NCBI RefSeq assembly: GCF_018785315.1
Contig: NZ_WQPN01000068.1
Location: 1 to 38,262, forward strand
Source of the DNA: Clostridium sp. MCC353
GTDB taxonomy: Bacteria > Bacillota > Clostridia > Lachnospirales > Lachnospiraceae
DNA length: 38,262 nt
Reading direction: 5' to 3'
Below, piece by piece: positions 1-8,233 of the stretch. How positions within the stretch are numbered: the stretch's first letter is position 1; each line of letters opens with the position of its first letter. The notes beneath the pieces are model-generated. The model had not been told where the DNA came from and ran no database searches. It was given only the letters and a program-made list of their open reading frames with translations. Both the position numbers and the translations under genes were made by a program.

Positions 1-40
1 CCTGTTGCTTTTCCCTAATAAATAAAACGTTTACTCTATA

Positions 41-72
41 ACTGAAATCACAGGTATGGAATTTCAGTTTAC
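41..72. other. Small hairpin in leading intergenic region
   Basis: The first 140 bases hold no convincing gene. The only structure seen is a 9-bp inverted repeat (AACTGAAAT ... ATTTCAGTT) with an 11-base loop. It has no following T-run, so it is not a clear terminator. Its role is unknown. Confidence 0.3.
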
Positions 73-140
73 AACTGACGACTAACGTAGAACCACTAAC
101 ATAGAATCGAGCTGATCCATGGAAAGACCAGTTTGACGTT

Positions 141-555
141 TGATGTTAAATACTCTCATAATTTACAAACTTGTCCTTTAATTACCAGATCCAGAGAAAA
201 CCAGCAGGGGAGCGGGGAGGACGGATGGCGGAGAACCAGGGCGGGGGGCTAAACGGAGGAACCAAACGATACAGGGGTCGTGTGGAAACCGTTTAGTGGA
301 ACTTAGGCTCCCGGCATGGCGAAAGGCGGGCAGACACTGAATTCCGAATCAGTGTCTGAGATGCCCCTGAACGGTAAAGTCATCAGGAGTTTACCGTTCA
401 GGGGCATCGGACCGCCTTTTGTCATGCTGGGAGCCTTAGCTCCACTTAACGGTTGGAATTAGATCCCTGTATCGTTTGGTTCCTCCGTTTAGCCCCCCGC
501 CCTGGTTCTCCGCCATCCGTCCTCCCCGCTCCCCTGCGTAACTTCCTCAATTAAA
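141..555 (+). repeat. Long palindromic element, copy A
   Basis: A very long inverted repeat. The arm at 205-276 is perfectly complementary to 465-536 (72 bp, no mismatch). Inside lies a second imperfect stem (about 285-329 with 412-456), which closes on two adjacent hairpins: 331-358 (CAGACACTGA / TCAGTGTCTG) and 360-408 (stem about 18 bp). The predicted fold is a long stem ending in a T- or cruciform-shaped head. Outside the arms lie TGATGTTAAAT (about 140-150) and CCAGAGAAAACCAG on the left, and CTGCGTAACTT on the right. All three are shared with copies B (15991-16385) and C (17713-18101). The head is conserved among copies while the arms differ in sequence but stay paired. No conserved reading frame runs through it. 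The outer edges are estimated from shared flanks. Confidence 0.85.
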
Positions 556-576
556 TATCAATTTCCCCCCACCCCC

Positions 577-606
577 TTTACGCTTCTCCTGCAATTGTGC
601 TATACT
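577..606 (+). promoter_or_regulatory. Putative sigma-A promoter of the metal ABC operon
   Basis: TTTACG (577-582) and TATACT (601-606) are separated by 18 bases, 43 bases before the start codon. No clear Zur or MntR palindrome could be assigned. Confidence 0.5.
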
Positions 607-649
607 ATTAAACTGATACATTGGCCAATACAGGCAATTGGAGGAATTT

Positions 650-1672
650 ATGGTAAAATGGACGCGGAAGCTTCTTATAATAATAGCGCTGCCGTTAATG
701 ACGGCAGCCCTTCTGCCTACCGCAGGATGCGCCAGGGCAAAGACTGGGGATCCGGCTGCACAGGGCAGGAAAAAACTGCAGGTGGTCACCACCCTTTTCC
801 CTTATTATGACTTCACCAGGCAGATTACCGGCGATCTGGTGGATTTGACGTTGGTGGTGCCCGCCGGAATGGACAGCCATTCCTTTGAACCCACACCGGC
901 CGACATGCTGGCCATACAGAATGCCGATGTGCTGATCTGCAACGGCGGGGAGATGGAACATTGGCTGTCGGAAGTCCTGGACGCGGTGGATACTTCTGAG
1001 ATGAAGGTGATTACAATGATGGATTATGTGGAAACCTTTGAAGAGGAAACCGTTGAGGGCATGGAAGAAGGCGCTGAACACCATCACAGCGAAGAGGAGC
1101 ATGGCGATTATGTGGATCATGATGGATTTGAGGTGGAGATTGAATACGATGAGCACATTTGGACTTCGCCCGTCAACGCTATGAAGATCGTGTCTGTAAT
1201 CAGCACCGCTCTCCAGGAGGAAGACCCTGAACATGCGGATATTTATATTCAGGATGAGGAAATCTACCTGGAACTGCTGAGGGAAATAGACGGGGATCTG
1301 AGAGACGTAATGAAACATGCCAAACGGAATATGATCGTGGTGGGGGATAAATTTCCCTTCCGGTATCTGGCGGAAGAGTATAAAATGGATTACCGGGCCG
1401 CATTTTCCGGCTGCAGCACGGATACGGAGCCCAGCGCCAAAACCATCGCCTATCTGATCGATAAGGTCAGAGAGGAACAGATTCCGGTGGTATATTATCT
1501 GGAACTGAGCAGCCACAGGGTTTCCGAGATCATAGGAGAAGAGACGGGGGCGGTTCCCCTGCTCCTGCACTCCTGCCACAATGTGACCAGAAAAGAATTT
1601 GACGATGGAATTACCTATATTGATCTCATGCGGCAGAACGTGATCAATCTGAGAAAAGGACTGGATGAATGA
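650..1672 (+). CDS. znuA: Zinc/manganese ABC transporter, substrate-binding lipoprotein (ZnuA/AdcA type)
   Basis: High-affinity metal capture outside the membrane. The start is ATG 650, seven bases after GGAGG. An in-frame TTG at 638 would place the ribosome binding site inside the gene and was rejected. The protein is 340 aa with a signal of about 25 residues ending in a lipobox (PTAGC). Cluster A-1 signs are the motif DSHSFEP (His about 77), a His/Asp/Glu-rich metal loop at about 143-162 (EHHHSEEEHGDYVDHD), and DEHIWTSP (His about 169). The C-terminal half has GDKFPFRYL and FSGCSTDTEPS, typical of the Firmicute subgroup. The classical third His before the FGYF-like motif is replaced here by Asp/Lys. 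The His-rich loop favours zinc, but manganese cannot be excluded. It overlaps the ATPase gene by 4 bases (ATGA), so translation is coupled. Confidence 0.9.
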   Translation: MVKWTRKLLIIIALPLMTAALLPTAGCARAKTGDPAAQGRKKLQVVTTLFPYYDFTRQITGDLVDLTLVVPAGMDSHSFEPTPADMLAIQNADVLICNGGEMEHWLSEVLDAVDTSEMKVITMMDYVETFEEETVEGMEEGAEHHHSEEEHGDYVDHDGFEVEIEYDEHIWTSPVNAMKIVSVISTALQEEDPEHADIYIQDEEIYLELLREIDGDLRDVMKHAKRNMIVVGDKFPFRYLAEEYKMDYRAAFSGCSTDTEPSAKTIAYLIDKVREEQIPVVYYLELSSHRVSEIIGEETGAVPLLLHSCHNVTRKEFDDGITYIDLMRQNVINLRKGLDE

Positions 1673-2388
1673 ACCCATTAATTAAATGTGAACATGTAGA
1701 TTTTGGATATGAAAACCATGATGCGGTCATCGATGTGACCATGGAGGTAAATCCCGGGGACTACCTCTGCATTGTGGGAGAAAATGGCTCCGGAAAAAGC
1801 ACGCTGATGAAAGGCCTTCTGGGCCTCATAAAGCCTACGGCGGGAACCATTGCCGTATCGGAAGAACTGAAAAAGACCGGCATCGGCTATCTGCCCCAGC
1901 AGACCGCTGCCCAAAAGGACTTTCCGGCGACCGTTTATGAAGTGGTTTTGTCCGGCTGTCTGAGCCGCAGAGGGAATAAACCATTTTATTCCAGAACGGA
2001 AAAAGAGCTGGCGGCCACCAACATGGAACGGCTGGGGATCCACGGCCTGAAAAAGCACTGTTACCGGGAACTGTCCGGAGGACAGCAGCAGCGGGTGCTG
2101 ATTGCAAGGGCCCTCTGCGCCACGGATAAGCTTTTGATTCTGGATGAGCCGATTACCGGGCTGGATCCGGCGGCTTCCCAGGAATTTTACCAGTTGGTGC
2201 ACCATTTGAATGAGGATCAGGGGGTGGCGATTCTCATGGTATCCCATGATATCGGGAATATCGTATCCCAGGCCAACAAGATCCTTCATTTGAAGCAGAA
2301 TGTGCTGTTTTACGGCGATACGAAGGACTATGTGAACAGCAGAACAGGAAAAGAATTTTTGGGAGGTGGGGACAATGGATATAATTAG
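1669..2388 (+). CDS. znuC: Zinc/manganese ABC transporter, ATP-binding protein
   Basis: Cytoplasmic ATPase that powers the importer. It is 239 aa, a normal length. Walker A is GENGSGKS at residues 37-44. The ABC signature is LSGGQQQR at about 135-142. Walker B is LLILDEPI at about 155-162. The switch His sits in MVSHD near 193. It starts inside the end of the binding-protein gene (ATGA overlap) and its 3' end overlaps the permease start by 14 bases. The three genes therefore form one tight operon. The metal assignment rests on the His-rich binding protein next door. Confidence 0.92.
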   Translation: MNPLIKCEHVDFGYENHDAVIDVTMEVNPGDYLCIVGENGSGKSTLMKGLLGLIKPTAGTIAVSEELKKTGIGYLPQQTAAQKDFPATVYEVVLSGCLSRRGNKPFYSRTEKELAATNMERLGIHGLKKHCYRELSGGQQQRVLIARALCATDKLLILDEPITGLDPAASQEFYQLVHHLNEDQGVAILMVSHDIGNIVSQANKILHLKQNVLFYGDTKDYVNSRTGKEFLGGGDNGYN

Positions 2389-3196
2389 GGAAATGCTGTC
2401 CTACCCATTCCTCGTCAGAGCGCTGGCGGGCGGTATTTTAGTTTCCCTCTGCGCGGCCCTTTTGGGCGTCAGCCTTGTGCTGAAACGGTATTCCATGATC
2501 GGGGACGGGCTGTCCCATGTGTCCTTTGGAGCGCTTTCCGTGGCGGTTGCGGTGGGCTGGTCCCCGCTGAAAGTATCCATTCCCGTGGTGGTTCTGGCGG
2601 CATTTCTGTTGCTGAGGATTACGGAACAGGGCAGGATCAAAAGCGATGCGGCCATTGCCATCATATCGGCCAGCGCCCTGGCTGTGGGCATTACGGTCAC
2701 GTCCCTGACAACGGGGATGACTACGGATGTCAGCAGCTATATGTTCGGCAGCATTCTGGCTATGAGCGTATCGGACGTGAGGCTCAGCGTTATTTTGTCA
2801 ATCATAGTGATCGGGCTGTTTCTGCTCTGTTATAATAAAGTGTTTGCGGTGACATTTGACGAGAACTTTGCCAAGGCCACCGGGGTCAATGTGGGCTGGT
2901 ATAATGTGATCATAGCGGTATTGACGGCTGTGACCATCGTCCTCGGCATGAGGATGATGGGGGCCATGCTGATCTCCAGCCTGGTCATTTTCCCGGCGCT
3001 GACTTCCATGCGGATTTTTAAAAGTTTCCGGGGAGTTGTGCTGTCCTCCGGCATTCTGTCGATCCTGTGTTTCTGCATCGGCATGGTGCTGTCTTACCGG
3101 TTTTCCACGCCGGCGGGGGCCAGCGTGGTGCTGGTTAACCTGGCCGCTTTCATACTCTTCACTTTGATACAGTTTTTTAACAGGAAAAAGTTGTAG
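2375..3196 (+). CDS. znuB: Zinc/manganese ABC transporter, membrane permease (ABC-3 family)
   Basis: Membrane channel of the importer, 273 aa, with about eight hydrophobic segments and the family pattern GDGLSHVSFG near residue 45. That conserved stretch (GDxLSHAxxxG in relatives) contains a membrane His. ATG 2375 was chosen because GGAGGT lies seven bases upstream. A GTG at 2366 in the same frame overlaps that ribosome binding site. It is the last gene of the operon. A new promoter for the potassium genes begins almost at its stop codon, so the two operons are very closely packed. Confidence 0.9.
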   Translation: MDIIREMLSYPFLVRALAGGILVSLCAALLGVSLVLKRYSMIGDGLSHVSFGALSVAVAVGWSPLKVSIPVVVLAAFLLLRITEQGRIKSDAAIAIISASALAVGITVTSLTTGMTTDVSSYMFGSILAMSVSDVRLSVILSIIVIGLFLLCYNKVFAVTFDENFAKATGVNVGWYNVIIAVLTAVTIVLGMRMMGAMLISSLVIFPALTSMRIFKSFRGVVLSSGILSILCFCIGMVLSYRFSTPAGASVVLVNLAAFILFTLIQFFNRKKL

Positions 3197-3220
3197 AAAT
3201 GTCTCCGGTTGGTGTATAAT
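3191..3220 (+). promoter_or_regulatory. Putative promoter of the potassium uptake genes
   Basis: TTGTAG (3191-3196) and a perfect TATAAT (3215-3220) with an 18-base spacer. The -35 box overlaps the end of the permease gene. Confidence 0.55.
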
Positions 3221-3234
3221 AGGCGTATTTAATA

Positions 3235-3278
3235 GCAGCAGTCCAGAGGGCGGGAAAATGAGCCTTCTGAACTGCTGC
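3235..3278 (+). other. Leader hairpin before ktrB/trkH
   Basis: A 16-bp stem with two mismatches (3235-3250 with 3263-3278) and a 12-base loop in the 5' leader of the potassium channel gene. It lacks a T-run, so it is more likely a leader structure than a terminator. Confidence 0.5.
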
Positions 3279-3309
3279 AAAATGAAGAAAAAAGAGAAGG
3301 AAATTCATC

Positions 3310-4665
3310 ATGAAAGAACCTAAAATATTCCGGATCAAAAACCATTTGACACAAACCCAGTTCATCGCGTATGGTTTTTTGGGAATTATACTCACCGGCA
3401 CCGTTCTATTGAAACTGCCTTTTGCCAGTAAAAGCGGGATCAGCCCGGACTGGATCACCTGTCTGTTTACGGCCACCAGCGCATCCTGCGTGACGGGGCT
3501 GATTGTGGCGGATACCTGGACCCAATGGTCTTTGTTCGGACAGATCGTGATCATAACAATGATCCAGATCGGCGGTTTGGGATTTATCACCATCGGCGTA
3601 TTCGTGTCGATTATTTTGAGAAGGAAGATCGGGCTTAAAACCAGAGGTCTGATGCAGGAGAGTATCAGCACGCTGCAGATCGGCGGAATGGTGAAGCTGG
3701 CGAAAAAGATCATCATCGGGACGGCATGTTTTGAGGGGGCCGGGGCTATCCTTTTGGCTTCCCGTTTTATACCGGAATACGGATTTTTCAGAGGGGCATT
3801 TTATGGGATTTTCCATTCCATATCGGCTTTCTGCAACGCTGGATTTGATCTGATGGGGCATCAGGCCCAGTATTCCTCGTTTGTCAATTATTATGATGAC
3901 TGGATTGTGAATCTGGTGATCATGCTGCTGATCATAATCGGCGGTATTGGATTTATCGTGTGGGATGACCTGAGCCAGCATAAGCTGAAGTTCAGAAAAT
4001 ATAAGCTTCATACAAAAATCGTGCTCATCACCACATTTGTGCTGGTGTTTGGAAGCGCCTTTCTATTTTATCTGTTTGAACGGAATAACCTGCTGGTTGG
4101 GATGAACACCAGCGGAAAGATACTTACGTCCCTGTTCAGTTCGGTTACGGCCAGGACTGCCGGGTTTAATACGGTTGATACGGCGGCGCTGTCGGACGGC
4201 AGCAAGCTTCTCACCATTATACTTATGTTCATCGGAGGAAGCCCTGGTTCCACAGCAGGCGGCGTCAAGACGACCACCATCGTGGTTTTGATTCTGTATG
4301 TGGTATCCAATATCAGAAGGACTTACGGTGTCAATGTGTTCGGGCGCAGGCTGGAGGACGATTCCATTAAAAGGGCCAGTTCCATTTTTACTATAAACCT
4401 GCTTCTGGCGATGACGGCTTCTTTAGTCATAATGATGGTACAGCCGCTGGCCATGACAGATGTGTTGTTTGAAACATTTTCCGCTATCGGTACGGTGGGG
4501 ATGACTACGGGAATCACCAGATCTTTGCTGCCGGTGTCGCGGATCATCATTATTCTGCTCATGTACTGCGGAAGGATCGGCAGTTTGTCCTTTGCGCTCT
4601 CCTTTACACAGCGGAAGAAAATTGCCCATGTGCAGCAGCCGGTGGAGCGGATTACAGTTGGATAG
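3310..4665 (+). CDS. Potassium uptake transmembrane subunit (KtrB/TrkH family)
   Basis: K+ (often Na+-coupled) translocating subunit, 451 aa. The four-fold pore-loop pattern of the superfamily can be read: TSASCVTGL in the first repeat, FCNAGFDL in the second, TARTAGFNTVD in the third and GTVGMTTGI in the fourth. Each carries the selectivity-filter Gly. GGSPGSTAGGVKTTT before the last repeat is a Trk/Ktr hallmark. The N-terminus is short, as in KtrB rather than the longer proteobacterial TrkH. The RCK partner gene follows after a repeat-containing gap of 230 bases. The two should form a gated channel complex in the plasma membrane for osmotic and pH homeostasis. Confidence 0.93.
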   Translation: MKEPKIFRIKNHLTQTQFIAYGFLGIILTGTVLLKLPFASKSGISPDWITCLFTATSASCVTGLIVADTWTQWSLFGQIVIITMIQIGGLGFITIGVFVSIILRRKIGLKTRGLMQESISTLQIGGMVKLAKKIIIGTACFEGAGAILLASRFIPEYGFFRGAFYGIFHSISAFCNAGFDLMGHQAQYSSFVNYYDDWIVNLVIMLLIIIGGIGFIVWDDLSQHKLKFRKYKLHTKIVLITTFVLVFGSAFLFYLFERNNLLVGMNTSGKILTSLFSSVTARTAGFNTVDTAALSDGSKLLTIILMFIGGSPGSTAGGVKTTTIVVLILYVVSNIRRTYGVNVFGRRLEDDSIKRASSIFTINLLLAMTASLVIMMVQPLAMTDVLFETFSAIGTVGMTTGITRSLLPVSRIIIILLMYCGRIGSLSFALSFTQRKKIAHVQQPVERITVG

Positions 4666-4679
4666 GAAATGAATGAAAT

Positions 4680-4890
4680 GCCGCTGACGCGGCGGATAGA
4701 GAGGGCAGGGTGAATGAAAAGCATCATTCCCCCGCGGAATTTGCCCTGCGGGTCAAATTCAACGAATTAAGTGCCGCTAAAGCGGCGGATGGAGAGGGCA
4801 GGGTGAATGAAAAGCATCATTCCCCCGCAGAATTTGCCCTGCGGGTCAAATTCAACGAATTAAGTGCCGCTAAAGCGGCGGATGGAGAGG
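4680..4890 (+). repeat. 93-bp tandem duplication carrying hairpins and ribosome binding site, upstream of trkA/ktrA
   Basis: A 93-bp unit occurs twice in a row, starting at GTG 4710 and GTG 4803, with a further partial copy of its GCCGCTAAAGCGGC hairpin plus GGAGAGG at 4866-4890. A diverged version of the same hairpin is at 4680-4694. Each full unit holds a second strong hairpin with stem GAATTTG / CAAATTC and inner CCC/GGG. The units are a multiple of three and open in frame with the downstream gene, giving a 31-residue repeat peptide if translated. The last hairpin places GGAGAGG just before the true start at 4896. Confidence 0.85.
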
Positions 4891-4895
4891 TAGCC

Positions 4896-5549
4896 ATGAA
4901 ATCTATATTAATAATCGGTATGGGACGTTTCGGACGCCATTTGTGTAAGAACCTTGCGGATTTGGGAAATGAGATCATGATCGTGGATGAGAGGGAGGAG
5001 AATCTGGAGGAGCTGCTTCCTTACGTTGTCAGCGCCAAGATCGGCGACTGCACCAATGAAGCGGTTTTAAGAAGCCTGGGAATCGCTAACTTTGATCTCT
5101 GCTTTGTCTGTATTGGAACGAATTTCCAGAGCAGCCTGGAGATCACCAGCCTGGTCAAAGAGCTGGGGGCAAAATTTGTTGTGAGCAAGGCCAACCGGGA
5201 TATCCATGCCAAGTTTCTGCTGAGAAACGGGGCTGACGAAGTCATTTATCCTGACCGGGATATCGCTGAAAAGCTGGCTGTGCGCTACAGCGCCAACCAC
5301 ATTTTTGACTATATTGAATTGACGGAAGAATATTCCATCTATGAGATCCCACCCCTTCCGTCCTGGGTGGATAAGAGCCTGAAGGAATCCGGAATCCGGA
5401 ACCAGTACCATATCAGCGTTTTGGGAACCAAATCAGGAGGGAAAGCCAATCTGATGCCGCCGGCGGATTATGTGATCCAGGCAGATGAACACCTGATGGT
5501 GATCGGGAAGAAATTGGATATCGATAACATTTTAAAGGAATTGTCTTAA
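4896..5549 (+). CDS. Potassium channel regulatory subunit, RCK/TrkA domain (KtrA)
   Basis: Cytoplasmic nucleotide-binding ring protein that gates the neighbouring KtrB/TrkH channel. The predicted protein is 217 aa, normal for KtrA. It begins with a Rossmann fold whose glycine motif is IGMGRFGRHL, followed by an acidic end of beta-2 (IVDERE) that fits NAD(H)/ADP/ATP-type ligands. A TrkA-C domain occupies about residues 130-217 (ending VIGKKLDIDNIL). ATG 4896 is preceded by GGAGAGG. The reading frame is open upstream to GTG 4710 through two 31-aa repeats, but these do not belong to the family domain, so the short start is preferred. A terminator-like stem follows the stop. Confidence 0.92.
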   Translation: MKSILIIGMGRFGRHLCKNLADLGNEIMIVDEREENLEELLPYVVSAKIGDCTNEAVLRSLGIANFDLCFVCIGTNFQSSLEITSLVKELGAKFVVSKANRDIHAKFLLRNGADEVIYPDRDIAEKLAVRYSANHIFDYIELTEEYSIYEIPPLPSWVDKSLKESGIRNQYHISVLGTKSGGKANLMPPADYVIQADEHLMVIGKKLDIDNILKELS

Positions 5550-5583
5550 CAGATTTCCTGTGACAGGATTTTAATTAACATAG

Positions 5584-5655
5584 AAAAAGGAGCCGAAAGG
5601 GCTTTCAGGTGGAAATGGTGAATATCCGCATGGAGTCCGGCCGGGCTCCTTTTTT
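5584..5655 (+). terminator. Terminator-like stem after the potassium operon
   Basis: AAAAAGGAGCC (5584-5594) pairs with GGCTCCTTTTT and the following T-run (5644-5655). The loop is long (about 50 bases) but the stem and T-run are typical of intrinsic termination. Confidence 0.6.
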
Positions 5656-5801
5656 CATGTTTTTAAAGATATGGCGGTTTTTATATTTTTGTTGTAAAAT
5701 ATACAATAACATTGGTAACAGGGAAAATAACAGGCTGCATTTTTGTATGCCGCATACTGTGCGGGACAAATATGCGGCAGCAGTACAGACAAAATGGGGG
5801 A

Positions 5802-6521
5802 ATGATCTTGTATAAAGTGGCGATTTGCGATGACGAACAGCAGGTCCGCATCCAACTGAAGGAGTATATGGAACGCCTTGTGGAAGAGGAGGGGAGCAAG
5901 GTATCGGTTCACGCTTTTGAGTCCGGAGAAGATTTCATGGAACACTATGACGGGGCGTATGATATCATTTTTCTGGATATAAAGATGAATGATCTGGACG
6001 GGGTTGAGGCGGCCAGGAGGATCAGGACGTTTAACAAAGAGGTGTGCATCATTTTTATTTCCAGCATGGTTCAGTATGCCCTGGACTGCTTTAAGGTCAG
6101 GGCCTTTGGTTTTTTAAAAAAGCCGTTGACCTATGAGGAGTTCCGCATGGAGGTGAAAGAGGCGCTGTCCAATATTTCCGATGACAAAAATGGAAAAGAG
6201 ATCGCGGTGAAGACCGGCAGGGGGACCAAATGGGTCCAGACACACAGGATCCGTTATGTTGAGGTTCAGAATCATGAGATCATTCTGCACATGGGAATCG
6301 CTGAAGTACGGTTTTACGGGAAGTTAAAAGAGATGGAAGACCAGTTGAAAGACTGCGGTTTTCTGCGCTGCCATTCTTCCTTTTTGGTCAACTGCATCCA
6401 TATCCAGGAGGTCAGGCCTTTGTCCCTGCTGTTGGATAATGGGGAAGAAATCCCAGTCAGCAAGCACCGGAAAAAGGAATTTATGGAAGAACTGACCCGT
6501 TATGCAGGGAGCAGGCTATGA
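5802..6521 (+). CDS. LytTR-family response regulator (AgrA/VirR-like)
   Basis: DNA-binding response regulator, 239 aa. The receiver domain spans about residues 3-120, with acidic pocket CDDE (10-12), phospho-acceptor Asp59 in FLDIKMND and Lys near 109 in FLKKPL. A LytTR domain covers about 135-235 (KTGRGTKWVQTHRIRYVEVQNHEI ... CHSSFLVNCIHI). ATG 5802 follows GGGGG very closely. TTG 5808 has better spacing and may be the real start, and a more upstream ATG at 5772 lacks a good ribosome binding site. Its stop overlaps the kinase start by 4 bases (ATGA). A likely target is the repeat pair at 8071-8100 before the peptide transporter gene. Confidence 0.88.
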   Translation: MILYKVAICDDEQQVRIQLKEYMERLVEEEGSKVSVHAFESGEDFMEHYDGAYDIIFLDIKMNDLDGVEAARRIRTFNKEVCIIFISSMVQYALDCFKVRAFGFLKKPLTYEEFRMEVKEALSNISDDKNGKEIAVKTGRGTKWVQTHRIRYVEVQNHEIILHMGIAEVRFYGKLKEMEDQLKDCGFLRCHSSFLVNCIHIQEVRPLSLLLDNGEEIPVSKHRKKEFMEELTRYAGSRL

Positions 6522-7849
6522 TTGGGGCTTTGGCGTCTGCTGTTTGGAAGATTGCAGACGATATGGTCTTCGGCCTTTGGTTCGGAATGAAGTTTAAATC
6601 GAAAGAATACGAAAATCAGTGGAGGAAGCGGCTGAACCGGACGGCGGGGGTTTTGATGATGGGGCTGTTTTTCTGGCTGACCTCATTTCATGCCAACGTG
6701 TTCACCAGCTTTTTTTTCAGGCTGGCCGGGATGACCTTTTATATGGAGATTTGCAAAGACGGCGTCCGGAGCAGAAAATTTTATGCGTCCGTCATTTTTA
6801 CCCTGGCTTATTACGCCCATACCATCGTATTTGTGACGCCTGTGCTGGCAGGAGTGCGCAGGGGGGAGATTCCGCTGATCGCCGGTTCCTTATATCTGAA
6901 TAAAATCTGTGTTCAGCTCCTCATATGCCTGGCCGCGTTTATACTGATCTGGATTGTGAGAAATGGGATCGATTATACCAAGATTAAAAACCGCTGGGAA
7001 TTCCGCTATGGGATGTGCGCAGGGCTTGCCATATTGGAAATCTACATGAAATACACCCTGAATGAGTTTGGCAAGAAGAAAGACCAGATTGTGGAGCTGA
7101 CCATATTCGCCATGATCATTTTGATGCTGATTATGATCATGCTGGTTTTCGTAGAGCAGTATTTTGCCAACGAGGACAGGGAAGAAGAGCGTCACAGGAT
7201 GGAACTGCTGCAGTCGTATCAGTATGAAAGCATGAAAGAACGGGTGGCGGCGGCCCAGGACGTGAGGTGCATGTATCACGATCTGAAGAACCACCTGCTT
7301 TCCATCAGCAGCATGGCGGGCAACGGCCATTGGGTGCAGGAATATCTGACGGATATGAAGAGACAGTTAGAAGGATACGAAACAACGGTGGATACCGGAA
7401 ATTCAATGCTGGATGGGATTATGAGCATAAAGATGAAAGCGGCCCGTCTCAACCAAATAAAAATGAGCGTGTATCTGGATTTCAGCCGGATCACATTTTT
7501 AAGGGATATTGATATCTGCACCATATTTGGCAATGCGATTGACAATGCTATAGAAGCGTCCATGAAGGTGCAGGATGAAGAAAAACGGTATATCCAGATC
7601 AAAAACGGGGTATTTGCCAACAATCTGGTCATTAAGATCGCAAACTACAGTGAAGAAGAGGTGGAAATGGACGACGGGCTTCCGATGACCACAAAGGAAG
7701 ATTCCAGGCTTCACGGGCTGGGGCTTCTGAGCGTAAAAAAGACCGCGGCGGAATATAAGGGCATGATGACTGTGGAGCAGGAGAAGGATCAGTTTGTGTT
7801 GAAAATCCTGATCCCGATGCCGGCAGGGGACGCCTTAAAATTCCATTAA
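6518..7849 (+). CDS. Sensor histidine kinase, GHKL/AgrC type
   Basis: Membrane sensor kinase, 443 aa. The N-terminal half is hydrophobic, with about six membrane segments up to residue 215, as in AgrC/VirS-like sensors. The dimerisation helix carries the phospho-acceptor His254 in MYHDLKNHLLS. The C-terminal ATPase has the N box FGNAIDNAIEAS (near 340) and the G box HGLGLLSVKK (near 400). It is coupled by an ATGA overlap to the LytTR regulator. No signal-peptide precursor or AgrB-like protease is present nearby, so the ligand is unknown. The oligopeptide importer just downstream suggests a peptide or nutrient signal, which is inference. Confidence 0.88.
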   Translation: MIGALASAVWKIADDMVFGLWFGMKFKSKEYENQWRKRLNRTAGVLMMGLFFWLTSFHANVFTSFFFRLAGMTFYMEICKDGVRSRKFYASVIFTLAYYAHTIVFVTPVLAGVRRGEIPLIAGSLYLNKICVQLLICLAAFILIWIVRNGIDYTKIKNRWEFRYGMCAGLAILEIYMKYTLNEFGKKKDQIVELTIFAMIILMLIMIMLVFVEQYFANEDREEERHRMELLQSYQYESMKERVAAAQDVRCMYHDLKNHLLSISSMAGNGHWVQEYLTDMKRQLEGYETTVDTGNSMLDGIMSIKMKAARLNQIKMSVYLDFSRITFLRDIDICTIFGNAIDNAIEASMKVQDEEKRYIQIKNGVFANNLVIKIANYSEEEVEMDDGLPMTTKEDSRLHGLGLLSVKKTAAEYKGMMTVEQEKDQFVLKILIPMPAGDALKFH

Positions 7850-8018
7850 CGTTCCGGCCGGGAGGGGCGCCCAGGACGGTTACGGGGATTTGGCGGCGCG
7901 CAGGAATCCGGGATGTGGGAAGCGCAAATTCATAGCATTTACCATATGTGAATTATAAATCCTTTCTATGTGTAAAATATATAATATATAGGTGTATGAA
8001 TAATAATACACGGAGAGA

Positions 8019-8066
8019 CGAAAAGACGTCTTTTTTGCGGACAACTGCAAAAAGGCGCCTTTTTTA
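8019..8066 (+). terminator. Terminator after the two-component operon
   Basis: A stem of about 19 bp with a few mismatches (8020-8038 with 8047-8065) and an 8-base loop ends in a six-T run. It lies about 170 bases after the kinase gene. Confidence 0.7.
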
Positions 8067-8070
8067 ATGT

Positions 8071-8100
8071 CCAATTACGTCAAAAAAACTCCCAATTACG
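8071..8100 (+). promoter_or_regulatory. Direct-repeat operator with LytTR spacing
   Basis: CCAATTACG occurs at 8071-8079 and again at 8092-8100. Two 9-bp direct repeats with a 12-bp gap (21 bp, two helix turns) is the known binding arrangement for LytTR regulators. The pair ends 9 bases before the -35 box of the oligopeptide-binding protein gene, a class-I activator position. Confidence 0.6.
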
Positions 8101-8109
8101 AAAACTGGA

Positions 8110-8138
8110 TTGAACAAAATACACAATTTTGTTATGAT
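8110..8138 (+). promoter_or_regulatory. Putative promoter of the oligopeptide transporter operon
   Basis: TTGAAC (8110-8115), a 17-base spacer and TATGAT (8133-8138), about 95 bases before the start codon. Confidence 0.6.
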
Positions 8139-8233
8139 TCACTCACCTAATAAGAAAAATGTGCACAATAAAAGGGGAATTCTGCAGAAACACTATGATG
8201 ATAATGCCGTATAACGGCAGGATGGAGGTTATC

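Noticed and set aside
695-1678. Long antisense open frame opposite znuA
   Set aside because: A shadow of the strong znuA coding frame with no family match and no ribosome binding site.
5609-5815. 68-codon frame between the potassium operon and the response regulator
   Set aside because: It spans the terminator stem and T-run and has no recognisable product.
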